Shown in pieces: positions 38,711 through 49,674 of a stretch of 53,702 nucleotides of DNA. The notes beneath the pieces were generated by a model. It saw nothing but the letters and a program-made list of their open reading frames with translations, was not told the origin of the DNA and ran no database searches. The DNA is taken from the NCBI GenBank assembly GCA_020048405.1, contig JAIFMP010000027.1, positions 1-53,702 on the forward strand, written 5' to 3'. The stretch comes from Hydrogenophaga sp. Its GTDB lineage: Bacteria > Pseudomonadota > Gammaproteobacteria > Burkholderiales > Burkholderiaceae_C. A program made the position numbers and the translations under genes. Positions within the stretch are counted from its first letter, which is position 1. The number at the start of each line of letters is the position of its first letter.

Positions 38711-41700
38711 TCAGTCGTATACCAGCTCGGCGCGCTGCTGGTGGGCCTGAGCCATCCAACTGGCCAGAGCGGCATCTGACGGAAAAAACAGACTGCGGTC
38801 GTCCAGGTGCACGTCGCAGCGCACATCGGGGCGCTCCAGCGCCAGGCGCACGGGCAAACCGCGCACCAACTCGCCTTGTTCGGTCGACTCACGCAGCGGG
38901 GGAAAATTGCGCACCAGGGCCGCCACATCCAGCGACGGCGTGCTGCCACCGTCGCTGCGCACCGCCACGCGCAGGTACTTGGCAAAGCGGCAGCGGGCGG
39001 TGGGCAAGTCCCACACCTGTTGCACCTTGAAGCGCAGGCCGCCTGAAAAGCGGTCGTTTTGCACAATGCCTTGCAGCACCACCAATTCATCGTCTTTCAG
39101 GGTGTCGCGGTGCTGGTTGAGCAGGTTTTCGTCGGCGCTGGCTTCGATGGTGCCGCTCTTGTCGTCCAGCCTGAACAAGCCCAGCTTGCCGCGCTGACCG
39201 TTGATGGTACGCAAGTCGGTGACGATGCCCACCAGCACCTGCGGGTCGCGGCTGTCGCCCACGTCGCGGATGGGGGTGCGCACAAAGCGGCGCACCTCGG
39301 TGGCCACCTCGTCAAACAGATGGCCGCTGAGGTAGAAGCCGATGGCGGTTTTTTCCTGCGTCAGCCGCTCTTTGATGCCCCAGGGCGGTACCTCTGCCAG
39401 CTCCGGCTCCTGGGTGCTGCTGCCGTGGCTGTCGCCGTCGTCGAACAGTCCGCCCTGGTTGGCGTTGGCGGCTGCCGCCGCTGCAAACTCGAACGCGCGC
39501 TCCACGCTGGCCAGCAGGCTGGCGCGGTGGGGGTTGAGGCTGTCGAATGCACCGGCCTTGATGAGGGCCTCGACCGTGCGTTTGTTGACCTTGGATTTGT
39601 CCAGCCGCACGCAAAAGTCGAACAGCGACGTGAACGGCCCACTGGCGCTGCCTGCCGGGCCGTCGCCCCGGCCTTCGCGGGCGGCCACGATGGCGTCGAT
39701 GGCCTGCTGGCCCGTGCCCTTGATGGCGCCCAGCCCGTAGCGCACGCTGGTGTTGCTGATGGGCTCGAAGCGGTAGGTGCCCCGGTTGATGTCGGGCCAC
39801 TCGAAGCTGATGCCAAAGCCCAGCGCGTCGGCGTGCAGCACGGCCAGCTTGTCGGTGTTGTCCATTTCCACCGTCATGTTGGCGGCGTAGAACTCGGCCG
39901 TGTAGTGCACCTTCAGCCAACCGGTGTGGTACGCCAGCAGCGAGTAGGCAGCGGCGTGGCTCTTGTTGAAACCGTAGCCCGCAAACTTCTCCATCAGGTC
40001 GAAGACCTCGTCGGCCTTGGACTCGCTGATGTCGTTTTTGGCTGCCCCGGCGCGGAAGATGGCGCGGTGCTCTGCCATCTCTTCCGCCTTTTTCTTGCCC
40101 ATGGCGCGGCGCAGCATGTCTGCACCCCCCAGGCTGTAGCCGCCCAGAATTTGGGCGGTCTGCATCACCTGTTCCTGGTAAACCATGATGCCGTACGTCT
40201 CGGAAAGCATCTCGGCCACCAGCGGGTGAGGGTATTCAATGACCTCACGCCCGTGCTTGCGCGCCACAAAGCTGGGAATCAAATCCATGGGCCCCGGGCG
40301 GTACAGGGCGTTCAGGGCAATCAGGTCTTCCAGGCGGCTGGGCCGGGCGTCTTTGAGCATTTTTTGCATGCCCGACGATTCAAACTGGAACACGGCTTCG
40401 GTCTTGCCGTCGGAAAACAGCTTGTAGGTGGCGCGGTCTTCCAGCGGCACGTTTTCAAACGCAAACTTTTCCTGGCCCGGATGGCGCTGGCGGATGAATT
40501 CGGCAGCAATTTCCAGGATGGTGAGCGTGGCCAGGCCCAAAAAGTCGAACTTGACCAGGCCCACGGCCTCCACGTCGTCTTTGTCGTACTGGCTCACAGC
40601 AGAGGTGCTGCCGGGCTGCTGGTACAGAGGGCAAAAATCGGTGAGCTTGCCGGGCGCAATCAACACGCCCCCGGCATGCATGCCAATGTTGCGGGTCATG
40701 CCCTCCAGCTTTTGCGCCAGCTCGATGAGGGTTTTGACATCCTCTTCCTGCTCGATGCGGCGGGCCAGCTCGGGCTCCATGCTGATGGCGTAGTTGTTTT
40801 TGTCGCCGTCCTTGGGGGGGTGCGGCGGGTATTGCAGCGTCACGCTCATGCCCGGCTTGTTGGGAATGAGCTTGCTGATGCCGTCGCAAAAACCGTATGA
40901 AAAATCCAGCACGCGGCCCACGTCGCGGATGGCGGCGCGGGCGGCCATGGTGCCAAAGGTGGCGATCTGGCTCACGGCGTCTTTGCCGTATTTGTCTTTC
41001 ACGTAGTCAATCACGCGGTCGCGGTTGCTCTGGCAAAAGTCAATGTCAAAGTCAGGCATGCTGACCCGCTCGGGGTTCAGGAAGCGCTCGAACAGCAGGT
41101 TGTACCGCAGCGGGTCCAGGTCGGTGATCAGCAGCGCATACGCCACCAGCGAGCCCGCACCAGAACCCCGGCCTGGGCCCACGGGGCAGCCGTTCTCTTT
41201 GGCCCACTGAATGAAGTCACCCACGATGAGAAAGTAGCCCGGGAAACCCATTTTCAAAATGGTGTTCAGCTCGAACTCCAGGCGCTCCACGTAGCGGGGG
41301 CGTTCTTTTTCGCGCTCGGCCTCGTTGGGGTACAGGTGCACCAAACGCCCCTTGAGGCCCTCGTGCGACACATGGCGGAAGTAGTCTTCCACCGACATCA
41401 CCACACCATTGACCGGCGGAATGGGAAAGTCGGGCAACTGCGGCTTGCCCAGCACCAAGGTCAGGCTGCAGCGGCGGGCAATTTCCAGCGTGTTGGCCAC
41501 CGCACTGGGCACATCGGCAAACAGTGAAATACTGCTCGCGGGTGAAGCGGCGCACCCGGCGCGGGTTGGCCAGCATGTCGCCGTCGGAAATGCACACGCG
41601 GGCCTCGTGGGCCTCGTAGTCGTCTGGCACCAGAAACTGCGCCGGGTGTGTGGCCACCACGGGCAGGCCCAGGCGCGCGGCCAGGGGCACGGTGGCGCGC

Positions 41701-42272
41701 ACCAGGCGCTCGTCGTCGGGGCGGCCAGCGCGCTGCAGTTCCAGATAAAAACGGTGGGTGAACACCCCGGCGGCCTGCAGGGCCACGTCGGTGGCTTTGC
41801 GCTCGTCACCGGCCAGCAGGGCCATGCCCACAGGCCCGGCGGCTGCGCCGCTGACCAGAATGAGCCCCTCGTTCAGCTCTTGTAACCACTCCCAGGTGAG
41901 GGTGGCCTGCTCGCGGTGCACGTTGCGCGTCCAGCCACGGGCCAGCAACTCGCTGAGGTTCAGATAGCCCTGGTGGCTTTGCACCAGCAGCAACACGCGG
42001 GGCAGGCTTTGCGCGTTGGGCGACACAGGCTGCCCGGGCAACGGGGCTTCAGCCCCACCCAACCCCTGCACAAACACCTCGGCACCCAGCACCGGCTTGA
42101 TGCCCGCGCCGCGCGCAGCCTTGTAAAACTTGATGGCACCGAACATGTTGGACAGGTCGGTCAGCCCCAGAGCGGGCTGGCCGTCGGCAGCGGCGGCGGC
42201 CACAACGTCATCGATGCGAAGGGTTCCGTCTACAACGGAGAACTCAGTGTGCTGGCGCAGGTGAACAAACAT
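38711..42272 (-). pseudogene. dnaE: DNA polymerase III alpha subunit, interrupted by a short deletion
   Basis: The main replicative polymerase. ATG 42272 opens M-F-V-H-L-R-Q-H-T-E-F-S, the PHP-domain start. The first frame is good to R-F-T-R-E-Q-Y-F (about residue 248, near 41521-41530). Relatives then have about eight residues before L-F-A-D-V-P-S-A; here they are missing and the text resumes in another frame with S-L-F-A-D-V-P-S-A-V-A-N-T and continues to 38711. The polymerase catalytic segments P-D-F-D-I-D-F-C and G-P-G-R-G-S-G-A-G-S-L-V-A-Y, the beta-clamp region and the OB domain are intact in the second part. Loss of DnaE is normally lethal, so this break is probably a sequence or assembly error, unless another dnaE copy exists outside the window. 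Confidence 0.92.
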
Positions 42273-42298
42273 GGGTTGATTGTAGGAAGCCGCCGCCG

Positions 42299-44531
42299 TC
42301 AGGCGTGGCGGCAATAACGGTCGAGGATGGCCTGCAGCGCCGCTGCGTTGAAGGGTTTGGCCAGGTGATCGTCCATGCCAGCCTGGCTGGTGGCTTGCCG
42401 ATCGCTCTCCATTGCACTGGCGGTCACGGCGATGATGGGCACACGGTGGCCACTTGTTTCCATGGCACGGATGCGGGTGGTGGCCTCCAGCCCACCCATC
42501 ACGGGCATTTGCATGTCCATGAGCACAATGTCCCAAGGCGCGGTGTGGAACACGTCCACCGCGAGCTGACCGTTTTCAGCCAGGGTCACGGTGTGGCCCC
42601 ACTTGCTCAACAGGGTGGTGGCCAGCAGCTGGTTCACCGGGTGGTCTTGCACCAGCAACACGTTCAGGGGCCGTGTCGGGGTCGTGGCAGGGCTGCGCTG
42701 AATGTCTTCGGGGGGCACGGTTGCCTGCGCTTCAGGCGCAGTCTCGACGCGCACGCTGAAATGGAACGTGCTGCCCTGCCCGGGTTGACTCTCGACGCCG
42801 ATGCGGCCACCCATCAACTCCACCAGACTGGCGCAAATGGTCAGCCCCAGACCGGTGCCCCCGTATTGGCGGGTGGTGGAGGCGTCTGCCTGGCTGAAGG
42901 CCTCGAATATGACCTCCTGCTTGTCAGCGGGAATGCCAGCACCCGTGTCCTGGACCTGAAACTCCATCACAGTCCATGCGCCTTGTTCACCCAAGCTGCG
43001 CACGTTCACCGTCAACCCACCTGTGGCCGTGAACTTGATGGCGTTGTCGCACAAATTCAGCAGCACCTGGCGGATGCGGCCCGGGTCCCCCAGCACATGC
43101 GTGGGCAGGGCAGCGTCGACGTTCACCCGCAGGTACAGGCCTTTGTGACTGAGGCGCGCCTCCAGGGTGGCCAGGGCATCTTCAACCAGTTCGCGCACGC
43201 TGAACCGCACGGTTTCCAGGTGGAGTTGACCAGCTTCGATTTTGGAAAAATCCAGAATCCCGTTCAGGATGGACAGCAACGACTTGGCCGACGACTGCAC
43301 GGTGGACAGGTAGCGCCTCTGGGTATCGTCCCCAGACATGTCAAGCGCCAGCTCCGTCATGCCCATGATGCCGTTCATGGGTGTGCGGATTTCGTGGCTC
43401 ATGTTGGCCAGAAACTCGCTTTTGGCGGCATTGGCCCGCTCGGCATCGGCTTTGGCGGTCCGCAGCATGGCATCGTCAAGCTCTTGCTGGTGCATGTCCC
43501 GCACGGTGCCTTCGTAAAAACTGTAGAACAGGTACCCCGCCAGCGACAGGGCCAACAGCGCCATCAATGCCAGGGCCAGATGGCGCACATACAAAGCCTG
43601 CAACCTGGCTTCCAGCAGGCCTTGCAACACCGGCACGATGGCATTGTGCTGGGCCACCACCAAACCAAACACCTGTTCCCCCGCCTGCCAGAGGTCCCGG
43701 GGGCCCTCGGTTTCAATGCCGATGCTGGCCTGATAGGCACGGTCGCGGTACACCTCCAGCACGCCCAGAAACATCGGGTCGATGTGTGCCTTGAGCGACG
43801 GCGTGTGGGCCAGCACCTTGCCCAGGTGGCTGTGGTAAGTCTTGGTCAGCGAGCGAACCTCTGCATCCCACACAGAATACCGTTGCCGCATATCCGCCAT
43901 CTCGGGTGAAGACATGTGGTGGCCTTCGGCGGCCATGAATGCACTCCAGGCGCGCAGTTGCCCGAGGTTGTCGATCAGAGGAGGCAACACCTGCGTGGCC
44001 AGCAGGCCCAGGTACAAGGTGTCAATCTCAGGGTCGAGAATCAGGCGCGACGCGTCGCCCACTTCCTCAATGACATCCCCGGTACGGGGAATGAGCGGCA
44101 TCGCTGTAGGCGGCAGGGTCGGCAGCCAAGGTTTTCCACGCCGCATGCCAGTCTGTGGCCAGGGCCACAAACCGTGGGTCAGACCCGTCGCTCGCAATCA
44201 ACTTGGCAAAAGCACTGAAATGGCTGTCGAGCTCGGCCACCGATTGCACAGGTTTCCCCCGCAAAACATCGGTCCCGCTGGTCTGAACCAGCCTCTCGTC
44301 GCGCAGGCGCGCCAGCCCTGCGTGCAGCGGGAGAACGCGCTGCAGTTGCTGCACACCACGCAACTCGTCCACCGTGAAATCGCGTTGCGCAACAAAATCG
44401 AACACAGCACCAGCGCCGAGTATCAGCACCGGCAGCAGAAACACCCCCAGGATGACCCTCGCCTTGGTCACAAACCGCAGGCGACGCATGAACGTCAGAC
44501 CCGGTGCCAGGAGGGTGTCCAGCCCGGTCAT
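42299..44531 (-). pseudogene. Hybrid sensor histidine kinase with receiver domain, frameshifted in the sensor
   Basis: From ATG 44531 (M-T-G-L-D-T-L-L) a membrane helix leads into a periplasmic sensor. At about 44095-44105 the first frame ends in S-P-Y-R-G-C-H, while another frame continues with L-I-P-R-T-G-D-V-I-E-E-V and D-P-E-I-D-T-L-Y-L, then a second membrane helix. The kinase core is complete: H-box [13 protein letters not shown]-box N-L-C-D-N-A-I-K-F, G boxes D-T-G-A-G-I-P and G-T-G-L-G-L. A receiver domain follows with phospho-acceptor Asp in V-L-M-D-M-Q-M-P; its first acidic pocket reads V-Q-D-H instead of the usual E-D. The sensor resembles that of the chemoreceptor at 46796-48805. 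The product as written would lose the kinase. Confidence 0.85.
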
Positions 44532-44663
44532 GCGGTTGCCTGCACGCCAGTTGACATCCACCTGCCCGGAGTGCAAGGGCCGCACGCACAACCGCACCCG
44601 GGCCATGAGCCACTGCAGATGATGCTGGGTGCTGGGGTCATTGCGGCATGTGGTGAGAGAACC

Positions 44664-44686
44664 AAAAAGGTGGCTAATGCCACCTT
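44664..44686 (-). terminator. Rho-independent terminator of the 44804-46573 chemoreceptor
   Basis: On the minus strand AAGGTGGC-ATTA-GCCACCTT forms an 8-bp stem with a 4-nt loop and runs into five T residues. It lies 118 nt after the chemoreceptor stop and before the start of the histidine kinase gene. Confidence 0.8.
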
Positions 44687-44803
44687 GTCAAAAGGCTATC
44701 ACCATTTGCCGAAGCCATGGCCCAAACCACGCAAAACCCAGCGGCTTGATCAGGTCGGGCCGTGGGGATGGTGTGGCGCGAGTGACACCTGCGCGCCCGA
44801 TCG

Positions 44804-46573
44804 TTAAAAGCTCTCCCAGTCGCCTTGGCCCCCGCCCGCAGCAGACAGGGCCGGCATGGCGCCCATTGCTGACGGGGCGGTTTTATGTGCCGGGCTCTGC
44901 CCGATGGCTGGCCTGCGTGCGGCAGCGGTGGGCGGGTTGAGTTTGCGTGCCGGACTGGCAGCTGCGGCGACTTTGGGGGCAGCTGCCGGGGCGGCCTTGG
45001 GTGCATTGCTGAGACGCGCGGCCTGGCCTTGCATCTTGAACACCGACACCACATGCACCAGGCGCTCGGCCTGCACGTTCAGACTGGCAGCGGCGGCCGC
45101 ACTTTCTTCCACCAGAGCGGCGTTTTCCTGGGTGGCGCGGTCCATCAACGTGACGGCCTCTCCCACCTGCGCCACACCCATGCTCTGCTCGGTGTTGGCC
45201 GCGCTGATTTCACCCATGATGTCGGTCACGCGCTGGATGGCACCCACAATTTCCTGCATGGTGGCACCGGCGCGGTCCACCAGGTCGGTGCCCAGCTCCA
45301 CCCGCTGCACGCTGGCGCTGATGAGTTCCTTGATTTCTTTGGCCGCTGCCGCGCTGCGCTGCGCCAGGTTGCGCACCTCGCTCGCCACCACGGCAAATCC
45401 ACGCCCCTGGTCGCCGGCACGGGCGGCTTCCACGGCTGCATTCAGCGCCAGGATGTTGGTTTGGAAGGCAATGCTGTCGATCACGGAAATGATGTCCGAA
45501 ATCTTTTTGCTGCTGTCGTTGATGCCCTTCATGGTGTCCACCACCTGCGACACCACCGTGCCACCCTGAACCGCCACGGTCGATGCGTTTTGGGCCAACT
45601 GGTTGGCGGCACGTGCGTTGTCGGCGTTGTGTTTGACGGTGGCGCCCAGCTCTTCCATGGAGGCAGCGGTTTGCTCCAGAGCGCTGGCTTGCTGCTCGGT
45701 GCGGCCCGACAAGTCCTGGTTGCCCTGCGAAATCTGGGCGCTGGCAGTGGCCACGCTTTCGGCGTTGTCGCGCACCGAGGACACGATGCGCTGCAGCCGC
45801 TCGGTCATGGTGTGCATGGCCGCCATCACACTGGTGGTGTCGTCGGGCTTCAGCGTGAAGCTGTGCATGAGGTTGCCATCGGCCACGGCCAAAGCGGCCT
45901 GGCGCACTTCGTCGGGTTCGGCGCCCAGGGCCTTGTTCAGGCGGCGGGCAATCCACAGCGACAAACCACCGCCCACCAGAAGAGCGGCACCCATGACGGC
46001 CAGGCTCACCCACAGGGTGAAGCGGGCCAGGGCCACACTTTCTTCGTACACGTCTTTGGCCACATCCAGCTGCACCTGAATCAGTTCACCGATCACGGTC
46101 TGCAGGGGGTCAAATGCTGGGTACATGGCTTTTGCGGTGTACGCACTGAGGGCGGCGGCGTCGCCTTTGCGCAGCAAATCGTCCAGCTGCGCCACCGATG
46201 CATCGGCAGCCTGCAGCAGCGGCTTGATTTGCTGCACCAGTTGCTGCTCCTTGGGCACCAGGGTGGTGTTCACATAGGCCTGCCATTCGGCCGCCACTGT
46301 GGTGCGTGCCTGCGCCACCGCGCTGCGGGCCTGCTCGGTGGTCAGTGCGCCGTCGCGGGCCTTGTGTGCCGTATCCACGATGTTGACGGCATACATGTCG
46401 GCCACGATTTTCAACTGCTTCAGCGGCACGACACGGTCAACGTACAGCGCCTGCATTTCGCTGCTCTGCACACGCGTGGCGTAGGTGCCCACGGCGCCAA
46501 CGGCCAACATCATGGCCAGCAGAGCAATGCTCAACAGCATCAACTGGGTTCTGACTTTCATGGGAGTTTTCAT
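44804..46573 (-). CDS. Methyl-accepting chemotaxis protein with C-terminal docking pentapeptide
   Basis: A protein of 589 residues from ATG 46573, with AAGG seven nt upstream. One membrane helix ([16 protein letters not shown]), a periplasmic four-helix sensor of about 150 residues, and a second helix ([14 protein letters not shown]) precede a HAMP domain and the signalling rod. The hairpin tip is complete: [20 protein letters not shown]. An Ala/Pro-rich linker ends in D-W-E-S-F, which matches the x-W-x-x-F pentapeptide used to tether CheR/CheB in high-abundance receptors. Ligand not predictable. Confidence 0.93.
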   Translation of the reverse strand: MKTPMKVRTQLMLLSIALLAMMLAVGAVGTYATRVQSSEMQALYVDRVVPLKQLKIVADMYAVNIVDTAHKARDGALTTEQARSAVAQARTTVAAEWQAYVNTTLVPKEQQLVQQIKPLLQAADASVAQLDDLLRKGDAAALSAYTAKAMYPAFDPLQTVIGELIQVQLDVAKDVYEESVALARFTLWVSLAVMGAALLVGGGLSLWIARRLNKALGAEPDEVRQAALAVADGNLMHSFTLKPDDTTSVMAAMHTMTERLQRIVSSVRDNAESVATASAQISQGNQDLSGRTEQQASALEQTAASMEELGATVKHNADNARAANQLAQNASTVAVQGGTVVSQVVDTMKGINDSSKKISDIISVIDSIAFQTNILALNAAVEAARAGDQGRGFAVVASEVRNLAQRSAAAAKEIKELISASVQRVELGTDLVDRAGATMQEIVGAIQRVTDIMGEISAANTEQSMGVAQVGEAVTLMDRATQENAALVEESAAAAASLNVQAERLVHVVSVFKMQGQAARLSNAPKAAPAAAPKVAAAASPARKLNPPTAAARRPAIGQSPAHKTAPSAMGAMPALSAAGGGQGDWESF

Positions 46574-46674
46574 GGTGCACCTTTGTGTGGTTGATTTTAT
46601 CATTTTATATCACTTAAATCATTTAATCAACCGCACACATTGATAAAAGTGCTTATTTGATAAAAACACGATAG

Positions 46675-46714
46675 GAAAAAAGAAAAGCGGTGCCAGACAC
46701 TGTCCGACACCGCT
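46675..46714 (-). terminator. Rho-independent terminator of the 46796-48805 chemoreceptor
   Basis: On the minus strand AGCGGTG and CACCGCT (46708-46714 and 46686-46692) close a stem with a further GACA/TGTC inner pairing, followed by TTTTCTTTTTT at 46685-46675. It lies about 80 nt after the stop of the receptor gene. Confidence 0.8.
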
Positions 46715-46795
46715 CAAGTAACCTAACCAAAAATTATAGCTACAAATTCAATTCAGGTAAGCTCTAGAAGCCATTCAGACTCACTTTTTTTCAGA

Positions 46796-48805
46796 TCATG
46801 CCACCCGGAAGTTGGCAATTTCACTTTGCAGCACCTCAGCCTGCGCACGCAGGGCCGAGGCCGCTGAGGTGGTTTCCTCCACCAGCGCAGCGTTCTGCTG
46901 CGTGCTGCGGTCCAGTTCCTGAATGGACTGGCCCACCTGGTGCACGCCGTTGGCCTGCTCGCTGGCCGAGATGGCTATCTCGCTCAGGTAAGTGTTGATC
47001 TGGCGGGCGTTGGTCACGAGCTCGGTCATGGTGGCACCTGCGCCCTGGACGATGCGTGTGCCACTCTCAACCTTTTCCACGCTGGTGGTGATCAGCCCTT
47101 TGATCTCGCGGGCCGCACCTGCGCTGCGCTGCGCGAGGCTGCGCACCTCGCTGGCCACCACGGCAAACCCGCGCCCAGCCTCACCGGCACGTGCCGCTTC
47201 CACGGCGGCGTTGAGCGCCAGGATGTTGGTCTGGAAGGCAATGCCGTCGATCACGCCAATGATGTCGCTGATCTTGGTCGATGAGGTTTGTATGTCTTGC
47301 ATGGTGGACACCACCTGCCCGATGACGCTGCCGCCCCGCTCGGCAACGGTGGCATTGGTGCCCGCAAAGGCAGCAGCCTGTTGTGCACTGCTGGCGGTGT
47401 TACCCACGGTGGACGCAATTTGTTCCATGGCGCTGGCCTGCTCCTCAAGGGCGGCGGCAGAGGCTTCAGTGCGCGCGGCCAAATCGGTGCTGGCGGCGGC
47501 AATTTCGTTGCTGGCGGTGTGCAACTCGCGGGCCGAGTGGCGCACACGCCGAATCAGTTGGTACAGCGATTCGTAGGCTTTGCGCAAATCGTTGATCAAC
47601 TGCGCGGGTTCGTCTTTGCCCCAGGGTGGGCGTGGCACGTTGCGCAGATCGCCCTCGGCCACTTCTTGCAGGTGACGGCTGATGAGGGCCATGCCACCGT
47701 GAGTGACCAGGTAAAACGTGTAAAACAGGTAAGCAGCCAGCACCACACACACGGCTGAAATCACCAACTGGTTGCGCAGCGTGGCGCGAAGCTTGGCCTC
47801 GCGCTGGGCCAGCAAGCCATCCAGGGCTGGCAGGCCTTTGCCGTAGAACGTCATGAGGCCCGCAAGGCTGGCTTTGCCGTCTTTGTAGTACTCATCCGGC
47901 TCAACTGCTTTCGCGATCAGCTCTGATGTGTCTTTGGCCCTCTCCCTGAACGCCAGAGCCGTTTGAAGAGGCCCAAGGTCGAGTGCCGACTTCAGGGTCG
48001 GGTTGTATTCCAGCGAACGCTTGAGGTTGGCCTCGGCGGCTTGCAGGCCACTCAGCAGGTTGGCATCCCATACGGCATAACGCTGGTTCTCCTTCAGGTT
48101 CAATCCTCCTTTGGCCAAACCAAAAGTGCCCCAACCCCATAACTGACCAAAGTCTTCGGCCGCTTTCGGCAGATTCAGCACCAGTGCACTCATCAGATAA
48201 AAGCTGTCCAGATCCGGGTCGAGCACCAGATTGGAGTTGTCGCCCATTTTTTGCAGCAGGTCGACTCCGGCCTGTGTGACTGGACCAAACACGGTCCGGC
48301 CTTTGTCATCAGCACCGTTTTTGCTGGAGGCGGTGGCGGCAAAAGCCTTCTTGAAGGCATCAACCTCTGCGGCAATTCCGATCGGGTCGCCAGAGCTTTT
48401 CACCTGCGCCTCCAGCGCTGTGAGCCCCGCCTCCACACGGTTGCGCGCTGCCTGGTAGTCGGCCGATGCGTCGAACCCACCCAAAGACGACCGCGTGGCG
48501 TTCCTGATGTCCAGCATGGCGTGCATGACGGGAACAAAACCCTCCATCACTTTCACGCCCTGGCGCTCTTTGGCGGTGAATTGCACCTGATCATTCAACC
48601 CAATGTAACTGGTGACCGCCAGGTAAACGATGGGCACCATGAACACCAGCGACACCAACAAGGCCTTGAACCGGAACGACAGCTGCCGCATCAGCTTGAC
48701 ACCGGGGGCCCACAGTCCATGTGGGTAAAACAGTCCACCGGACTGGGCAGCTCGCTCTCTGGGCACGGAAGCATTCACGGGAGGCCTTTGTGATGAATTT
48801 GCCAT
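46796..48805 (-). CDS. Methyl-accepting chemotaxis protein with a sensor like that of the neighbouring kinase
   Basis: About 669 residues from ATG 48805 (M-A-N-S-S-Q-R-P-P); starts at 48838 and 48691 are also possible. A membrane helix ([14 protein letters not shown]) is followed by a long periplasmic sensor with [13 protein letters not shown] and R-Y-A-V-W-D-A-N, matching the same elements of the hybrid kinase at 42299-44531. After the second helix comes HAMP and the signalling domain with tip [16 protein letters not shown]. There is no docking pentapeptide: the protein ends N-F-R-V-A. It probably senses a ligand related to that of the kinase. Confidence 0.92.
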   Translation of the reverse strand: MANSSQRPPVNASVPRERAAQSGGLFYPHGLWAPGVKLMRQLSFRFKALLVSLVFMVPIVYLAVTSYIGLNDQVQFTAKERQGVKVMEGFVPVMHAMLDIRNATRSSLGGFDASADYQAARNRVEAGLTALEAQVKSSGDPIGIAAEVDAFKKAFAATASSKNGADDKGRTVFGPVTQAGVDLLQKMGDNSNLVLDPDLDSFYLMSALVLNLPKAAEDFGQLWGWGTFGLAKGGLNLKENQRYAVWDANLLSGLQAAEANLKRSLEYNPTLKSALDLGPLQTALAFRERAKDTSELIAKAVEPDEYYKDGKASLAGLMTFYGKGLPALDGLLAQREAKLRATLRNQLVISAVCVVLAAYLFYTFYLVTHGGMALISRHLQEVAEGDLRNVPRPPWGKDEPAQLINDLRKAYESLYQLIRRVRHSARELHTASNEIAAASTDLAARTEASAAALEEQASAMEQIASTVGNTASSAQQAAAFAGTNATVAERGGSVIGQVVSTMQDIQTSSTKISDIIGVIDGIAFQTNILALNAAVEAARAGEAGRGFAVVASEVRSLAQRSAGAAREIKGLITTSVEKVESGTRIVQGAGATMTELVTNARQINTYLSEIAISASEQANGVHQVGQSIQELDRSTQQNAALVEETTSAASALRAQAEVLQSEIANFRVA

Positions 48806-48917
48806 TGGACGCAGACATTGAGACCAACAATGCACCACATTAAGGCAAATTCACCAACCATGCTCAGAAAGGCCCTGTATTGAGTACCCATCTATGGTGC
48901 ACGCACCACACTTGTGC

Positions 48918-49622
48918 TCAATCCCGCAACACAGCCAACACCTCGGAGTGGAACTCGCGTGCGTACAGCACCATCACCACCAGCAGCGTAGCGATCACCA
49001 GTGCCACGGGCGACAAGAACCAGGCCAGGGCAGCAAACGAAAAGTAGTAGGCCCGCAACCCGTCGTTGAAGGTTTCGGCGGCGGAGCCCACCAGCCTTGC
49101 CGCGCGGTGGACGTATGGGTCGGCCGAACCGGGATGGGCCTCGAAATGCTCGGGGCTGGGCATGGCCCCGATGACCAGGGCCACAAAGGTGTACTGCCGC
49201 ATGCTCCAGCTGAAGCGGAAAAAGGCGTACACAAAAATGGACAACAGCAACAGCACCTTGATCTCGAACACTTGCATGCTGGTGACCTGGGCAAAGGGCA
49301 TGTCCTGCACCAGCTCGGCGGCCTTGTCGGTAGTGCCCAGCATGGCCAGCAAGCCCCCGATGATCAGGATGGACGTGGACGAAAAAAACGACGGCGTGTG
49401 CGACAGGTTCTGCGTGATGAGTCCGTCCAACATGCGCGGATCACGCGAGGTGGCCTGGCGCATCCAGCGCTCCCGGTAGAGGTTGGTGGTGGCCAGCAGC
49501 GAGCGCTGACGCTTGCCCCAGTCTTTCGCAAAAAAGGCGTAGCCCACCCACAATGCAAAAAAGCTGGCCAGCGCCAGCCAGTCTTTCAACGGCAACAGTT
49601 CAATCAGCTTCATGGTTTTCAT
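48918..49622 (-). CDS. DUF599 family membrane protein
   Basis: A protein of 234 residues from ATG 49622. It has four membrane helices: D-W-L-A-L-A-S-F-F-A-L-W-V-G-Y-A near the N-terminus, I-L-I-I-G-G-L-L-A-M-L, V-L-L-L-L-S-I-F-V-Y-A-F-F, and the C-terminal V-A-L-V-I-A-T-L-L-V-V-M-V. The conserved F-F-R-F-S-W-S-M-R-Q-Y region and the A-E-T-F-N-D-G-L-R-A-Y-Y-F block are typical of DUF599, an inner-membrane family of unknown function. It is divergent from the receptor gene at 49675. Extended upstream starts lack support. Confidence 0.85.
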   Translation of the reverse strand: MKTMKLIELLPLKDWLALASFFALWVGYAFFAKDWGKRQRSLLATTNLYRERWMRQATSRDPRMLDGLITQNLSHTPSFFSSTSILIIGGLLAMLGTTDKAAELVQDMPFAQVTSMQVFEIKVLLLLSIFVYAFFRFSWSMRQYTFVALVIGAMPSPEHFEAHPGSADPYVHRAARLVGSAAETFNDGLRAYYFSFAALAWFLSPVALVIATLLVVMVLYAREFHSEVLAVLRD

Positions 49623-49674
49623 TGTGCAGTCACAACGCCCGCCGAGGATGTGGGTTTGACTTTCCCCCCTCCAC

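Noticed and set aside
39059-40900. Long open frame on the plus strand opposite dnaE (613 codons)
   Set aside because: Antisense shadow of dnaE; no recognisable motif, while the minus strand encodes clear polymerase III sequence.
41500-41550. Programmed ribosomal frameshift in dnaE
   Set aside because: No slippery heptamer or following stem at the break, and conserved residues are missing on top of the frame change, which points to deleted bases.
42305-43909. Long open frame on the plus strand (534 codons)
   Set aside because: It lies opposite the histidine kinase, whose motifs are all on the minus strand; high GC keeps antisense frames open. The translation is His/Gln/Gly-rich without any domain.
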